Assembly: GCA_029882975.1 (NCBI GenBank)
Contig: JAOUJW010000012.1
Span: 1-64,000 of the forward strand
Origin: Gammaproteobacteria bacterium
Lineage (GTDB): Bacteria; Pseudomonadota; Gammaproteobacteria; SZUA-152
Length of the DNA: 64,000 nucleotides
Direction: 5' to 3'
Below the pieces are notes generated by a model that was not told where the DNA came from, did no database searches, and worked only from the letters and a program-made list of their open reading frames with translations. A program made the position numbers and the translations under genes. Positions 55,507-64,000 of this stretch are shown here, in pieces. How positions within the stretch are numbered: position 1 is the first letter of the stretch; each line of letters starts with the position of its first letter.

Positions 55507-56700
55507 TTAGGATGTCTGCGTGGCAAAAATATTGTCGTAGACCTCCATGGTTCTTTTCACGTTCTCATCCAGAGTAAAGTTGCTTTGCAAGCGCTCAAAA
55601 CCGTTCTTGCCAATGGTGGCCGCGTATTCCGGATCCGACAACAATTTATCCAACGCCTCGCTTAATAGACCCGGTTCGCCAGGATCCACCAGAATGCCGG
55701 ATTTACCGGATTCAACCACTTCTGTCGGTCCCCCGATAGTTGTAGAGACCAAGGGTTTGGAAAGCGACATCGCCTCCAGGGTAACGATTCCGAAAGGCTC
55801 GGGTAGAACGGAAGTGTGCACTACCACATCCATGAGATTCATGTAATCGATGGGGTTGGTTTGAAAACCGGTGAAAATGACGTTTCTTTCTATGCCGGCA
55901 TCCGAGATAATTTTCTCCAGCAATTCCTTATAAGTTTGATCTGCAGGTGGTGCGTCACCAACCAGCATGCAACGAATGTTAGGATATTTTTTTACCAGTT
56001 CTACAGTAGCACGAACAATGGTCTCCTGGCCTTTCCACCACTTCACGTTGCCGACGACACCGATAATTGGGGCATCGCTTTCAATGTCGTACTTTTTCCT
56101 CAGTTCATCGGCTTGTTCTTTAATAACATAACGTTTTAAGTCTACACCGCAGTGAATGACATGAATATTGGGGTATGTGAGTCCCAACTTGGTCATATTG
56201 TCCTTAATAACATTGGACAGGCAAATAATGGCATCCAGGCGTTTACCAAAATACTGCGATGTTCGGGAGAATCTGGGATTTATTCCCATTTCATGGGTCA
56301 GGCAGGGAATTCCCTGCATTTTGGCCGCCAGCATCCAGGTATGATTACAAACAATGGAGTTGTTAACATTGACCAAATCAATTTTATTTTCTCGTAAAAA
56401 GCGAGCATAACGCCGTGCCGGTAGGTAAAACTTTTTGAAGAAATTAATCGGCTTCTTGATTAATGCTAATGTGGTGTCGAGAAATTTTACGCCGAAACTG
56501 AACGGCTTGGGATTGTCAAAAATGTGTGTTTCAATACCAGCGTCCCGTAGTTGGGGAATAAGAAAATTATCGGTATGAAATCCTACTACAGGTCGATACT
56601 TTTCCGGATCAAGCGCATTAACCAGATCAACCATCAAATAGTAAGAACCTCCGACAGTTCCATCTACATTACCTTCCACATATAATACTTTTCGTTGCAT
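55507..56700 (-). CDS. Glycosyltransferase family 4
   Basis: A 397-residue GT-B enzyme. The N-terminal domain begins MQRKVLYVEGNVDGTVGGSYY (acceptor loop with GG). The donor domain has IGVVGNVKWWKGQETIV, RCMLVGDAPPADQTYKEL, NVIFTGFQTNPIDYMN and PEPFGIVTLEAMSLSKPLV with the E-x7-E glutamates. It acts on the cytoplasmic face in polymer repeat assembly. It is a single gene convergent with the flippase gene; the 243 bp upstream are non-coding. Confidence 0.9.
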   Translation of the reverse strand: MQRKVLYVEGNVDGTVGGSYYLMVDLVNALDPEKYRPVVGFHTDNFLIPQLRDAGIETHIFDNPKPFSFGVKFLDTTLALIKKPINFFKKFYLPARRYARFLRENKIDLVNVNNSIVCNHTWMLAAKMQGIPCLTHEMGINPRFSRTSQYFGKRLDAIICLSNVIKDNMTKLGLTYPNIHVIHCGVDLKRYVIKEQADELRKKYDIESDAPIIGVVGNVKWWKGQETIVRATVELVKKYPNIRCMLVGDAPPADQTYKELLEKIISDAGIERNVIFTGFQTNPIDYMNLMDVVVHTSVLPEPFGIVTLEAMSLSKPLVSTTIGGPTEVVESGKSGILVDPGEPGLLSEALDKLLSDPEYAATIGKNGFERLQSNFTLDENVKRTMEVYDNIFATQTS

Positions 56701-56943
56701 ACAAGAATACCGTACGGTTACTGATTGAGTCCCAGTAAATCCATAATAAACAATGAGTTAAGGGTATATGGGGCTAGCCCTGGCGAGGCTGTGCCAACGC
56801 GTTGCTATTGTAACATAGAAGAATTTACAGGGTGAAAACAAAATTGGGACCTTGATGACGAACGGTTCTATATCAAGAATAAAGGATGCTTAAGTGAGCG
56901 ATTCGAATAAAGTCTATTTAGCACACCGGGTTCAGGTGAATCA

Positions 56944-57573
56944 GTGAACATCATAAACAAAATATTTGTGTATGGCATTGATTGGTTAATTCTGCAATAT
57001 CGGTTGCGAAAAAACCAGGTCAAACAGCAGAATTATCAACGTGCTGCAGTGATTGGGAAAAACTTCTGCAAGAGCAAGTATAACAAGCTGCTGGGAAGCC
57101 AATTCGTTCTCTACAATCGTTCTGCGCGTGATAAAGTCAGTATAGGTGATAATGTTACTCTGGAATGCAAGCTAAATTGTAATTCGGGTGCTACGGTAAG
57201 TATCGGCGATTATACGTCTATTCGCGAAAACAGCGTCATAAATTGTGATAACAGGATTCAGATCGGCAGCTATTGTTTTATTGGCAACGAAGTGTTGATT
57301 CAGGACAACGACAGCCACCCGATCAGTGCGCAAGCCAGAAAAGAGCAGGCTCTGAAATACGTCGGTGGGCCATCCGATACCTTAGAGGCGCGCAATGAGC
57401 CTATCATTATTCAGGATTGCGTTTGGATAGGGACCCGGGTGATTATATTAAAGGGTGTTACCATAGGTTACGGTTCCATCGTCGGCGCAGGCTCAGTGGT
57501 AACCCGAGATGTTCCTGAGATGTCTATTGTTGCAGGGAACCCGGCGAAGCTTATAGCTCGCATAGAGAACTGA
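56944..57573 (+). CDS. Hexapeptide-repeat acyltransferase
   Basis: A 209-residue left-handed beta-helix acyltransferase starting from GTG with AGGTGA upstream. Hexapeptide repeats occur around [43 protein letters not shown] and [18 protein letters not shown], with DNDSHPIS near the CoA/active-site His as in NodL/WbbJ/CysE relatives. It probably O-acetylates a sugar of the polymer. It is co-directional with the GT4 gene 17 bp downstream. Confidence 0.88.
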   Translation: MNIINKIFVYGIDWLILQYRLRKNQVKQQNYQRAAVIGKNFCKSKYNKLLGSQFVLYNRSARDKVSIGDNVTLECKLNCNSGATVSIGDYTSIRENSVINCDNRIQIGSYCFIGNEVLIQDNDSHPISAQARKEQALKYVGGPSDTLEARNEPIIIQDCVWIGTRVIILKGVTIGYGSIVGAGSVVTRDVPEMSIVAGNPAKLIARIEN

Positions 57574-57590
57574 GTCTGTCTGGTAGAGAA

Positions 57591-58721
57591 ATGAAAAAAA
57601 AGATTAAGGTGTTGCAGATTATCCATAGTCTGCATATTGGCGGTGCTGAAAAAGTGGTCGTCGATATCGCTTCCATGGCGGATTCAACTGAATTTAATGT
57701 GGTGGTTTGCTGCATTAAGGAAGGCGGGGTACTGGCCGAAAAGCTGGAAGATATGGGCGTTTCGGTCATCGTCGCCCCAAAGATAGGATCTGTACGGTAT
57801 ACCCGGATCATTCGCGGTTTGTACCAGGTGATTCGGGAACAGCAGCCGGATATCATTCACACTCATGGAGATATTTCCCTTATCGATACGGGGCCGGTCT
57901 ATCTATACGGTCTTTTTCGACCGTTTCCCAAATGGATTCACACGTTTCATTTTGGCAACTATCCTCATATCAAAAAGCGATATTTGTATGCTCAAATGTT
58001 GTTTTCCAGATTTGTGGATCGTCTTGTCGCAGTGTCGCATTATCAAAGTGGTTTGCTGCAGCAATACATGAAGATACCCGGACCAAGAATTCAGGTTATC
58101 GAAAACGGGGTAAACCCTAATCCCTGTCGAGATGACCGGGAGTTGGTGATACGCAAGAAGCAGGAGTTAGGTATCCCCGAAGGCAAGATCGTTGTGGGAT
58201 CTATTGCTGTATTGACTGTTCAGAAAGGGATTGTCTATTTTCTGGAAGCGGTTAAGGAAGTTATTGATACACACAAAAATGTACATTTTATCGTGGTAGG
58301 AGGGGGGCCATTGCAAAAAGAACTTGAAGCCAAGGCAAGGGCTTTGGGTATTCAGTCTGCAATATCCTTTGCCGGTTGGCGTTCCGATGTAATGGAGCTG
58401 TTTCCGATGATAGATATTTTTGTAATGCCCTCTTTATGGGAGGCATTTTCAGTGGTTTTGATTGAAGCCATGGCGGCCGGCAAGATGATTATTGCCACAG
58501 ATGTTGCTGACAATGCCAGAGTAATTGAACATAATGTGAACGGTATTATTGTTGAGCCCAAATCTGCGCACCAACTTTCAAAGGCAATAGGATCGTTGCT
58601 GGAACATCCACAGATGTACCGGGAGTTTGGTGACAAGGCATTCAAAAAATTTGAACAAAACTATACAGTAAATAAGATGATAGGAAAATACGAGGTCTTA
58701 TTCGCAGAGACAGTTGTCTAA
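57591..58721 (+). CDS. Glycosyltransferase family 4
   Basis: A 376-residue GT4 enzyme. N-terminus KVLQIIHSLHIGGAEKVV is the classic acceptor-side glycine loop. The donor domain shows VVGSIAVLTVQKGIVYFLEA, FIVVGGGPLQKELEAKA, AISFAGWRSDVMELF and PSLWEAFSVVLIEAMAAGK. It shares an operon with the hexapeptide acyltransferase, so the sugar it adds may be the one O-acylated. Its stop overlaps the convergent YdcF-like gene by 4 bp. Confidence 0.92.
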   Translation: MKKKIKVLQIIHSLHIGGAEKVVVDIASMADSTEFNVVVCCIKEGGVLAEKLEDMGVSVIVAPKIGSVRYTRIIRGLYQVIREQQPDIIHTHGDISLIDTGPVYLYGLFRPFPKWIHTFHFGNYPHIKKRYLYAQMLFSRFVDRLVAVSHYQSGLLQQYMKIPGPRIQVIENGVNPNPCRDDRELVIRKKQELGIPEGKIVVGSIAVLTVQKGIVYFLEAVKEVIDTHKNVHFIVVGGGPLQKELEAKARALGIQSAISFAGWRSDVMELFPMIDIFVMPSLWEAFSVVLIEAMAAGKMIIATDVADNARVIEHNVNGIIVEPKSAHQLSKAIGSLLEHPQMYREFGDKAFKKFEQNYTVNKMIGKYEVLFAETVV

Positions 58722-59452
58722 ATTTTTCCCGTAAGTTTATACCAGAGTAAAGCCAGCAATTCGTGCACGGCATGATCCGATACGGTAATGAAATAGGCAG
58801 AGGGTAGGTTTTGGGCGGCGAAAATGTTTTGTTTGGATAGGTAGTGGGTTGGTACTGCCACAGGTTTCAAGCCTTGTTTTTGGAAGGCGTAATAGGCTCT
58901 AGGCATATGCCCGGCGGATGTGATTAAGTAAAAATTGTGAGTACTTATTTGTGATGAACAATTGACGGCGCTTTCAAATGTATTGCTCGATTTGGTTTCG
59001 GTGTCTATGTTTGCAGCTGGAATACCGGTTGCGATCAGAGCCTCTTTTAATAGTGAAGGTATTTGTGCGTTGCCACTGATGATGAAACGCAAGTTGGTGT
59101 TTGAACTGTATAGTTTTCTTGCTTCCAGAACTCGGTATGCGGATGCGGAATTAATGCGGCTTAACGCGGGTTTGGATGGATCAGCTTCAGCAAAACCGGT
59201 TAGAATAACGGCGATATCGGCATCAATTTTGGCGGTAGCGTTGTCCGGAATGTGGAATTCCAATTGATTCAGTAAAAAGTATGCAAAAGGGCCATAACCG
59301 AATAACAGATAAGAGCTCAACGTAAATCCTAAAAATAGCCTTTTTGCCGGAAAATTTTCAAATCGCTTAAAAATGAGCAGGATAAAACTAACAACTAAAA
59401 GAACGGTAATAAAATGCGATGGGAGTACGATAAACTCTAAGAATTGCAGCAT
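58718..59452 (-). CDS. YdcF/ElyC-like DUF218 membrane protein
   Basis: A 244-residue protein with two N-terminal membrane helices and a periplasmic DUF218 domain (DADIAVILTGFAEADPSK, LRFIISGNAQIPSLLKEALI, ITSAGHMPRAYYAFQKQG). ElyC/SanA/YdcF proteins are linked to envelope polymer and lipid-carrier homeostasis, but the activity is unclear. It is monocistronic on the minus strand among plus-strand EPS genes. Confidence 0.85.
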   Translation of the reverse strand: MLQFLEFIVLPSHFITVLLVVSFILLIFKRFENFPAKRLFLGFTLSSYLLFGYGPFAYFLLNQLEFHIPDNATAKIDADIAVILTGFAEADPSKPALSRINSASAYRVLEARKLYSSNTNLRFIISGNAQIPSLLKEALIATGIPAANIDTETKSSNTFESAVNCSSQISTHNFYLITSAGHMPRAYYAFQKQGLKPVAVPTHYLSKQNIFAAQNLPSAYFITVSDHAVHELLALLWYKLTGKI

Positions 59453-59468
59453 GATCGAAAATCCGGTT

Positions 59469-59499
59469 TTGACAATAGGTCTGTAGTTTACTTTATATT
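59469..59499 (+). promoter_or_regulatory. Possible sigma-70 promoter
   Basis: A perfect TTGACA (59469-59474) is followed by TATATT at 59494-59499 (19-bp spacer) or TTTATA at 17 bp. Neither -10 choice is ideal. It would transcribe the frameshifted methyltransferase gene and the acyltransferase behind it, and lies just upstream of the divergent YdcF-like start. Confidence 0.4.
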
Positions 59500-59623
59500 A
59501 GAATACCATAAAGGTTTCTCTGACGATATGTCGAAAAGTGCGTAACGTATTGTTTTAACAGTAAAAATACTTTGTTTTGTTTGTGCTATGCTGTGCCAAG
59601 CGGCGAACGGCGGGGAAAAATGA

Positions 59624-60365
59624 ATGCATGAAATGCACGTAAGAAAATTAAATGACTCACAGCTTGAGGAATTTAACGTAGAGTATGTTAATGAACAAAG
59701 GTGGGGATACATAAAAGCCTGCCTGGACCGGGATTTTGGGGACGGGAAATTCAATTTCGTGGATATCGGCGGCGGAAATGGTTTGTTTGCCGATAAAATT
59801 TTGCATGAGTATCCCAATTGCACAGGTACTGTATTGGATTACTCCGAGCTGTTATTGAGTGAACAGTGAAAACTCGCGAAAACGGATCATATGCGACTCC
59901 GTGGAAAACTTGGCAGGCTATAAAGAAGAAAAAGGCTGTTATGACGTAGTTTTTTTTAACTGGTTGTTACACCATCTGGTGGGTGATTCCTATTCTGAGA
60001 CTATAAAAAACATTAAGTCATGCATTTCTGAAAGTAAGCACCTATTGTCGGCCAGGGGCAGGATCTCCATCTTTGAAAATAACTACGATGGTATTTTGAT
60101 AGATACCTTACCAAGCTACATGGTTTTCCAATTGACATCCATGAAAGCCATTGCACCGATTACCCGAAAACTTGGTGCTAATACAGCGGGTGTAGGCGTA
60201 TGCTTTCTGTCGCGCAAATCCTGGGAGCAAGTGATTCAGGATTCCGGTCTCTCATTACAGGATTATTCGGAAGAGTTAAAAAGGACTATTCCGTTTCATA
60301 GAAAATTGTTGTTGCATTTGCGAGACCTGAATATAGGGCATTATTGGTGTGGTGTGAATAAATAA
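59624..60365 (+). pseudogene. SAM-dependent methyltransferase, split by a frameshift
   Basis: Two overlapping frames together make one class I methyltransferase. The first (59624-59869) starts with ATG behind GGGGA and holds SAM motif I NFVDIGGGNGLFADK, then stops after LDYSELLLSEQ. The second (59859-60365) continues from a GTG with RIICDSVENL and the motif II/III region VVFFNWLLHHLV. Skipping one base, for example T59867, joins them without loss into about 246 residues. It is therefore a single-base frameshift: an inactivating mutation, a sequencing error, or less likely programmed shifting. The downstream acyltransferase gene begins directly after its stop. Confidence 0.8.
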
Positions 60366-60947
60366 ATGCGCAGTATTGTTAAACGCTCAATAACGGCACT
60401 GTGTCTATTACTTACTTCACCTTTAATACTGATGGTCAGACTTGCCAGAGTTTTTCGATCAGAAAAATTGTTTTTAACCTATGGCAGCTTTTTGTCTTTG
60501 ATTCCGGGTACAGTCGGCAGCTATATCAGAGTGGCTTATTATTTGGGAACACTATCCAAAATGTCACCCGATGTCGCTATTGGCTTTGGTAGTTTCTTCT
60601 CACGATCCAATGCCAGTGTAGGGGATAATGTATCTATAGGAGCCTATTGTATATTGGGTAGTGTGGACATTGAGAATAATGTACTGATTGCCAGTCGTGT
60701 CAGTATACCCAGTGGGCGCCATCAGCACGGTGATTTTGAGTCGCAAGACAGAAGCGGAAAAAACGCGTTTGGGCAGATCCGGATCGGTCAGAATACCTGG
60801 GTGGGTGAGGCGGCAGTTGTGTTAAATACAGTAGGTAAAAACTGCATTGTGGCCAGTGGAGCGGTTGTTGTGAAAGAAATGCCGGATAATGTCTTGGTTG
60901 CGGGAAATCCCGCCTCCGTTAAAAAACAGATGGCGGCTTCGGGGTGA
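60366..60947 (+). CDS. Hexapeptide-repeat acyltransferase (second)
   Basis: A 193-residue left-handed beta-helix protein with an N-terminal hydrophobic segment (ITALCLLLTSPLILMVRLA). Repeat coils include VAIGFGSFFSRSNASVGDNV, SIGAYCILGSVDIENNVLIA, IRIGQNTWVGEAAVVLNTVG and MPDNVLVAGNPASV, and the likely catalytic His is in SGRHQHGDF. It begins immediately after the stop of the frameshifted methyltransferase (TAA then ATG). It probably acetylates a sugar at the membrane. Confidence 0.86.
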   Translation: MRSIVKRSITALCLLLTSPLILMVRLARVFRSEKLFLTYGSFLSLIPGTVGSYIRVAYYLGTLSKMSPDVAIGFGSFFSRSNASVGDNVSIGAYCILGSVDIENNVLIASRVSIPSGRHQHGDFESQDRSGKNAFGQIRIGQNTWVGEAAVVLNTVGKNCIVASGAVVVKEMPDNVLVAGNPASVKKQMAASG

Positions 60948-61039
60948 CGGACACTACCTGGAAACGAAAGGCCAACAGAGTTATATCCCGGAACCAGTAG
61001 AAGCTTACCCGGACAATCAGTGGTAATGATGAGGTTTAT

Positions 61040-62203
61040 ATGGTTGATAAAATGAATTCAGGCGGAATTCTTATTGCTTTACATTTTGGTTCGAATATTG
61101 GTTATGCTATTGCGCCACTGGAAAAGACCTTCTATTTGATGGCTTTGGAACTTACGGGAGATGCATCCCGGATTCATTTCAGTTATCAAAACCTGGATAA
61201 AGGAATGCCGGAGTCTCTGCCGCAAGGATTCTCAAACGTCATTACACTTAAGACCCGCAATGCCTCAACGGAAGACCTGGAGTTTATAAAGAAGTACATA
61301 ACAGAACACGACATTAAATGGGTGTTCGGATTTGATCTCCCGGTTAGTCTTCCGGTGTATAAGCCAATGCGGGATGCGGGAGTAGAAAGAATAGTGTCTT
61401 ATTACGGTGCTCCACTTAGCAGCATTAATCGTGGAATGAAATTATTGCTTAAACGGATAGAGGTAGGGCTAAGACCGCATAAACCTGATCATTTTATATT
61501 AGAGTCTATCGCTATGCAGAACACGGCAGTGTTCGGGCGAGGCATTCGTGCAGCTGATACCAGCGTGGTCAATCTTGGCGTGGACACGGATAAATACAAA
61601 CCCGATAACGATTTGGCCGATTATGCATACAGTGAATTCTCTATTCCAAGAGATCAAAAAATACTGTTTTATTCCGGTCATATGCAGGAGCGCAAAGGGG
61701 TGGATGTTATCATTAAAGCCATTACCCATTTGGTAAACACTAAAAAGCGCTCTGACGTGCACATGTTATTGCTGGGTAATAAAAATGATGAAGAAAAACG
61801 GTTTTATCCCATATTCGAAAACACCCCGGCACAGCAACATATTACCTTTGGGGGTTACCGGTCGGATCTTCACAAACTCATGGCATCCTGTTATTTGGGA
61901 GTGATTGCTTCCAATGGATGGGACTCGTTTCCGAGATCGGCGATCGAAATGGGTGCCAGTGGGTTGCCTTTGCTGGTATCCAACTTTCAAGGACTGACAG
62001 AGACCATTGTTGAGGGCAAGACCGGATACACCTTTCGAACCAGCGATCACGTGGATTTGGCTGACAAAATAATAGATCTTTTGGACAACAACAATGTGCG
62101 GGATCAGTTCTCCCAAAATGCACGAGAGCGCGCAGAAAGGCAGTTTACCTTAGATGTTCAGTTGAATAATCTTGTCGAGGTAATGCGGAAAGTCATAGTC
62201 TGA
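61040..62203 (+). CDS. Glycosyltransferase family 4
   Basis: A 387-residue GT-B enzyme, ATG 61040 with GAGG 7 bp upstream. The N-terminal domain has ILIALHFGSNIGYAIAPLE. The donor domain has ILFYSGHMQERKGVDVIIK, VHMLLLGNKNDEEKRF, HITFGGYRSDLHKLM, and NGWDSFPRSAIEMGASGLP at the E-x7-E position. It contributes one linkage of the repeat unit. Its 3' end overlaps a long inverted repeat. Confidence 0.88.
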   Translation: MVDKMNSGGILIALHFGSNIGYAIAPLEKTFYLMALELTGDASRIHFSYQNLDKGMPESLPQGFSNVITLKTRNASTEDLEFIKKYITEHDIKWVFGFDLPVSLPVYKPMRDAGVERIVSYYGAPLSSINRGMKLLLKRIEVGLRPHKPDHFILESIAMQNTAVFGRGIRAADTSVVNLGVDTDKYKPDNDLADYAYSEFSIPRDQKILFYSGHMQERKGVDVIIKAITHLVNTKKRSDVHMLLLGNKNDEEKRFYPIFENTPAQQHITFGGYRSDLHKLMASCYLGVIASNGWDSFPRSAIEMGASGLPLLVSNFQGLTETIVEGKTGYTFRTSDHVDLADKIIDLLDNNNVRDQFSQNARERAERQFTLDVQLNNLVEVMRKVIV

Positions 62204-62213
62204 CTTTCCGCAT
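62183..62213. terminator. 13-bp inverted repeat between convergent genes
   Basis: ATGCGGAAAGTCA and TGACTTTCCGCAT are a perfect 13-bp inverted repeat around a 5-base loop, spanning the last codons and stop (62203) of the glycosyltransferase gene, followed by AATATT. It lies 18 bp before the end of the convergent jelly-roll gene, so it most likely ends transcription in both directions, though it lacks a U-tract. Confidence 0.6.
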
Positions 62214-62231
62214 AATATTGGCCGGCCGAAA

Positions 62232-63017
62232 CTAATTGATTGAATCAATTACGGGCGGGCTGGGTGCCACCGAGTCTGCTGTTGGCTCGTAGAGGCGCCA
62301 ATTATCCCAGTATTGCATGCCGTTAGAGCTGTTCATGCCGGTTGTATAGCTGGTGAGAATAAGCTTGTTCATGCTGTAGTTGGTGGCTTCCCGCAGGTTC
62401 AATCCACTATGATCGATTACGAGTTGGTTGTTAACCCAGAATTGCACTATCCCATCACTAACGTTGGGCGTATTGAGTTTTACGTACAATTTCAGCTTAT
62501 CCCATTGCCCAAGCCGCAACGCAACCGGGGTGGTAACAGCGTTTTGATCCAGACCGAAAAACCGCCACGAGTCTATATAGGAATGAACAATTCCGTAATT
62601 TAAAGTGCCCGGAAATATGGCGATATACACCTGGTACCTTCTTTGGCGAGTTTCGTCTGTAAGGTTGATGATTGCCAGTTTATGTTCCAATCGACCCGTT
62701 AGTTCGTATCCGGGATCTATTTTTGAATGGAATTCCAAATAGACCTCATCCACTTTGTCTAGATTTACAGTGCTGTAGTCCCCAAAAAAGTGCTCTCTAT
62801 AGTTGTCACCATTAAAGGTTCCGGCAACCAGGGGATTCATCGCGCAGTAGGTTCCGCTTTGGCAGTTTTGATCGGTTATTCCCACGGAGCCAAATCCGTT
62901 CCATTCGGATGTGTTTCCTGTTTCGAAATCAGATGTCCATGGTAACCCGGACTCGGCAAAACAGACCGAGCCCATGGTTAAAAAGACTATTAAAGCAAGA
63001 AATTTTAATTGAATCAT
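62232..63017 (-). CDS. Secreted jelly-roll (concanavalin-like) protein, paralogue
   Basis: A 261-residue exported protein. ATG 63017 is chosen since AGGAC lies 5 bp upstream and a signal peptide (MIQLKFLALIVFLTMGSVCF) follows; the longer frame is unlikely. The body has LPWTSDFETGNTSEWNGFG, LEFHSKIDPGY, RLGQWDKLKLYVKL and GMQYWDNWRLYEP, a LamG or polysaccharide-lyase-like beta-sandwich. It ends APSPPVIDSIN, like the tail of the protein at 52473. It lies 61 bp downstream of the Calx-beta/FN3 gene, probably one operon. Confidence 0.72.
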   Translation of the reverse strand: MIQLKFLALIVFLTMGSVCFAESGLPWTSDFETGNTSEWNGFGSVGITDQNCQSGTYCAMNPLVAGTFNGDNYREHFFGDYSTVNLDKVDEVYLEFHSKIDPGYELTGRLEHKLAIINLTDETRQRRYQVYIAIFPGTLNYGIVHSYIDSWRFFGLDQNAVTTPVALRLGQWDKLKLYVKLNTPNVSDGIVQFWVNNQLVIDHSGLNLREATNYSMNKLILTSYTTGMNSSNGMQYWDNWRLYEPTADSVAPSPPVIDSIN

Positions 63018-63078
63018 ATGAGTCCTACTTTTTGCTGTAGCTTTACAGATTGTGATTATCATAGCGCCATCCATTCTT

Positions 63079-64000
63079 CTATTGTACCAAATGTGACATG
63101 GTATTGGATAAGGAGCTTTCATTACCACTGGTATCAACCGCCGTCATACTGAAGTAGTAAGTGGAATTGACCAGCAAATTGTTTACCACAAATGATGTCA
63201 AGCCTATGTTATTCACGGTTACCGAGGTAGTCATATTGCCTGGGGAAGTGCCATAGTAAATTCTGTACCCGGCCAGATCGGTTAGCGCTGATCCGTCTGC
63301 ATTGGTTGTCGGTGGTGTCCAACTAATGGTTGCACTACCGGTTGCACTGCCGGCGACTACGTCTATGGTAAACCCCGGTAAAGACGTAGAAGCCTGCCCA
63401 TCACTTACTGTGATGGTTATCGTTGTGGTGGCGCCTAAATTCGCAGCGGACGGGGTTCCTGTAATAGAACCGTTGCTGGGATTGAAGCTAAGCCAGGATG
63501 GAACGCCGGTTGCGGTGAAAGTCAGATTGTCTGCGTCCGCGTCACTGGCAACAGGCGTAAAACTGTACACCGTACCTACTGAGGCCACCGCAGGCGGCGT
63601 ACCGGAAATAGAAGGTGCACTGTTAGCCGGACCGGTGTCGTTGTTGGTGATGTTCACCGTTGTGGTCGGTGTAGAACCCAGTCCCCAGCCTGTTGAAGGT
63701 TGTGACAGCTGAACCTCAAAGGTTTCGTCGTTTTCAACCAAAGCATCGTCAATGGTTTGGAACTGAACCGTTTTGCTGCTTTCTCCGTTCAGAAATACCA
63801 GTTCGGTCCAGCTGGCTCCCACGTAGTCAACGGTATGTACTGCACTAACACCCTGAGTGCCATAGCTGACGGATGCCTGTCCACTGCTGTTGGTTCGGCT
63901 GATGGTAACGGTAACTGTCTGGCCTTCGGTTACACTGTAACTGGAGGAGGAGAAATTGAACTGGCCAGTGGCTGTAATTGGGGATACGGTGATTGAAAAT
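63079..64000 (-). CDS. Calx-beta, Ig-like and FN3 domain surface protein, N-terminus beyond window
   Basis: The frame is open from the stop at 63079 to the window edge at 64000, so this is the C-terminal ~306 residues of a larger protein. It starts in a Calx-beta domain (SSSSYSVTEGQTVTVTISRT to VENDETFEVQLS), then has a putative Ig domain (APSISGTPPAVASVGTVYSF, PSWLSFNPSNGSITGTPS), then an FN3 domain (ATISWTPPTTNADGSALT, YRIYYGTSPGN). The FN3 closely resembles the lipoprotein at 53390. No PEP-CTERM tail is present. Likely a surface or matrix adhesin-like protein. Confidence 0.82.
   Translation of the reverse strand, partial: FSITVSPITATGQFNFSSSSYSVTEGQTVTVTISRTNSSGQASVSYGTQGVSAVHTVDYVGASWTELVFLNGESSKTVQFQTIDDALVENDETFEVQLSQPSTGWGLGSTPTTTVNITNNDTGPANSAPSISGTPPAVASVGTVYSFTPVASDADADNLTFTATGVPSWLSFNPSNGSITGTPSAANLGATTTITITVSDGQASTSLPGFTIDVVAGSATGSATISWTPPTTNADGSALTDLAGYRIYYGTSPGNMTTSVTVNNIGLTSFVVNNLLVNSTYYFSMTAVDTSGNESSLSNTMSHLVQ

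Noticed and set aside
59624-59869. Treating the two methyltransferase frames as separate genes
   Set aside because: Neither half is a complete methyltransferase: SAM motif I is in one and the later motifs in the other, joined by a one-base shift.
1-64000. Mobile elements, CRISPR arrays, tRNA or rRNA genes
   Set aside because: I read for transposase motifs, evenly spaced short repeats and tRNA-like cloverleafs and saw none; the only repeats are intragenic domain repeats and terminator-like hairpins.

Overview
The window is a large exopolysaccharide (EPS) biosynthesis, export and secretion locus of the exosortase A (XrtA/EpsH, PEP-CTERM) type from a Gram-negative bacterium. A gammaproteobacterium is most likely, judged from gene content, moderate GC and outer-membrane lipoproteins; genus is not determinable by eye. 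I see no rRNA, tRNA, CRISPR array, insertion sequence or phage gene. Coding is nearly continuous.

Layout. (1) 1-3658, minus strand: acidic-sugar precursors (UDP-glucuronate 4-epimerase, a WbpA/TviB-type UDP-HexNAc dehydrogenase, UDP-glucose dehydrogenase). (2) 4009-13227, plus: the conserved XrtA core, with initiating sugar transferase, PrsK/PrsR two-component system, XrtA fused to EpsI, and the PrsT TPR lipoprotein. A PEP-CTERM substrate protein behind its own sigma-54-like promoter follows. (3) 14322-19863: export machinery (Wza-like lipoprotein, chain-length protein, BY-kinase, outer-membrane barrel, DUF3473 deacetylase). (4) 19879-26154: asparagine-synthase-like amidotransferase, acyl carrier protein, AMP-forming ligase, PrmC-like methyltransferase, NadE-like synthetase and low-molecular-weight phosphatase; this could make an acyl/amide decoration. 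(5) 26191-30776: GtrA, an FAD oxidoreductase and two glycosyltransferases. (6) 30968-34594: a 1208-residue secreted protein with a beta-propeller-like head and F5/8C and PKD repeats. (7) 34643-40011, minus: ATP-grasp, deacetylase, DegT aminotransferase, FemAB-like and SGNH-like proteins. (8) 40275-45175: GT2, two alpha/beta-hydrolase-fold proteins with altered nucleophile elbows, O-antigen ligase/polymerase and an SGNH hydrolase. (9) 45200-48914, minus: SGNH protein, DUF5989, SxtJ, carbamoyltransferase. (10) 49158-64000: second PEP-CTERM protein, flippase, glycosyltransferases, acyltransferases, a frameshifted methyltransferase and two paralogous jelly-roll/FN3 secreted-protein pairs.

Together these genes would build an acidic, decorated lipid-linked repeat unit, flip and polymerise it in a Wzx/Wzy-like way, and export it through a Wzc/Wza-like path. 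XrtA processes PEP-CTERM proteins probably associated with the polymer.

The most useful new observation is a probable PrsR regulon readable from the sequence. Four promoters (13237-13321, 30798-30891, 49005-49099, 52154-52236) each pair a sigma-54-like -24/-12 element with a shared upstream dyad, roughly TGTCG-N6-TTTACA. The spacing comes in two classes about one helical turn apart. Two of these promoters drive secreted proteins that lack a PEP-CTERM tail.
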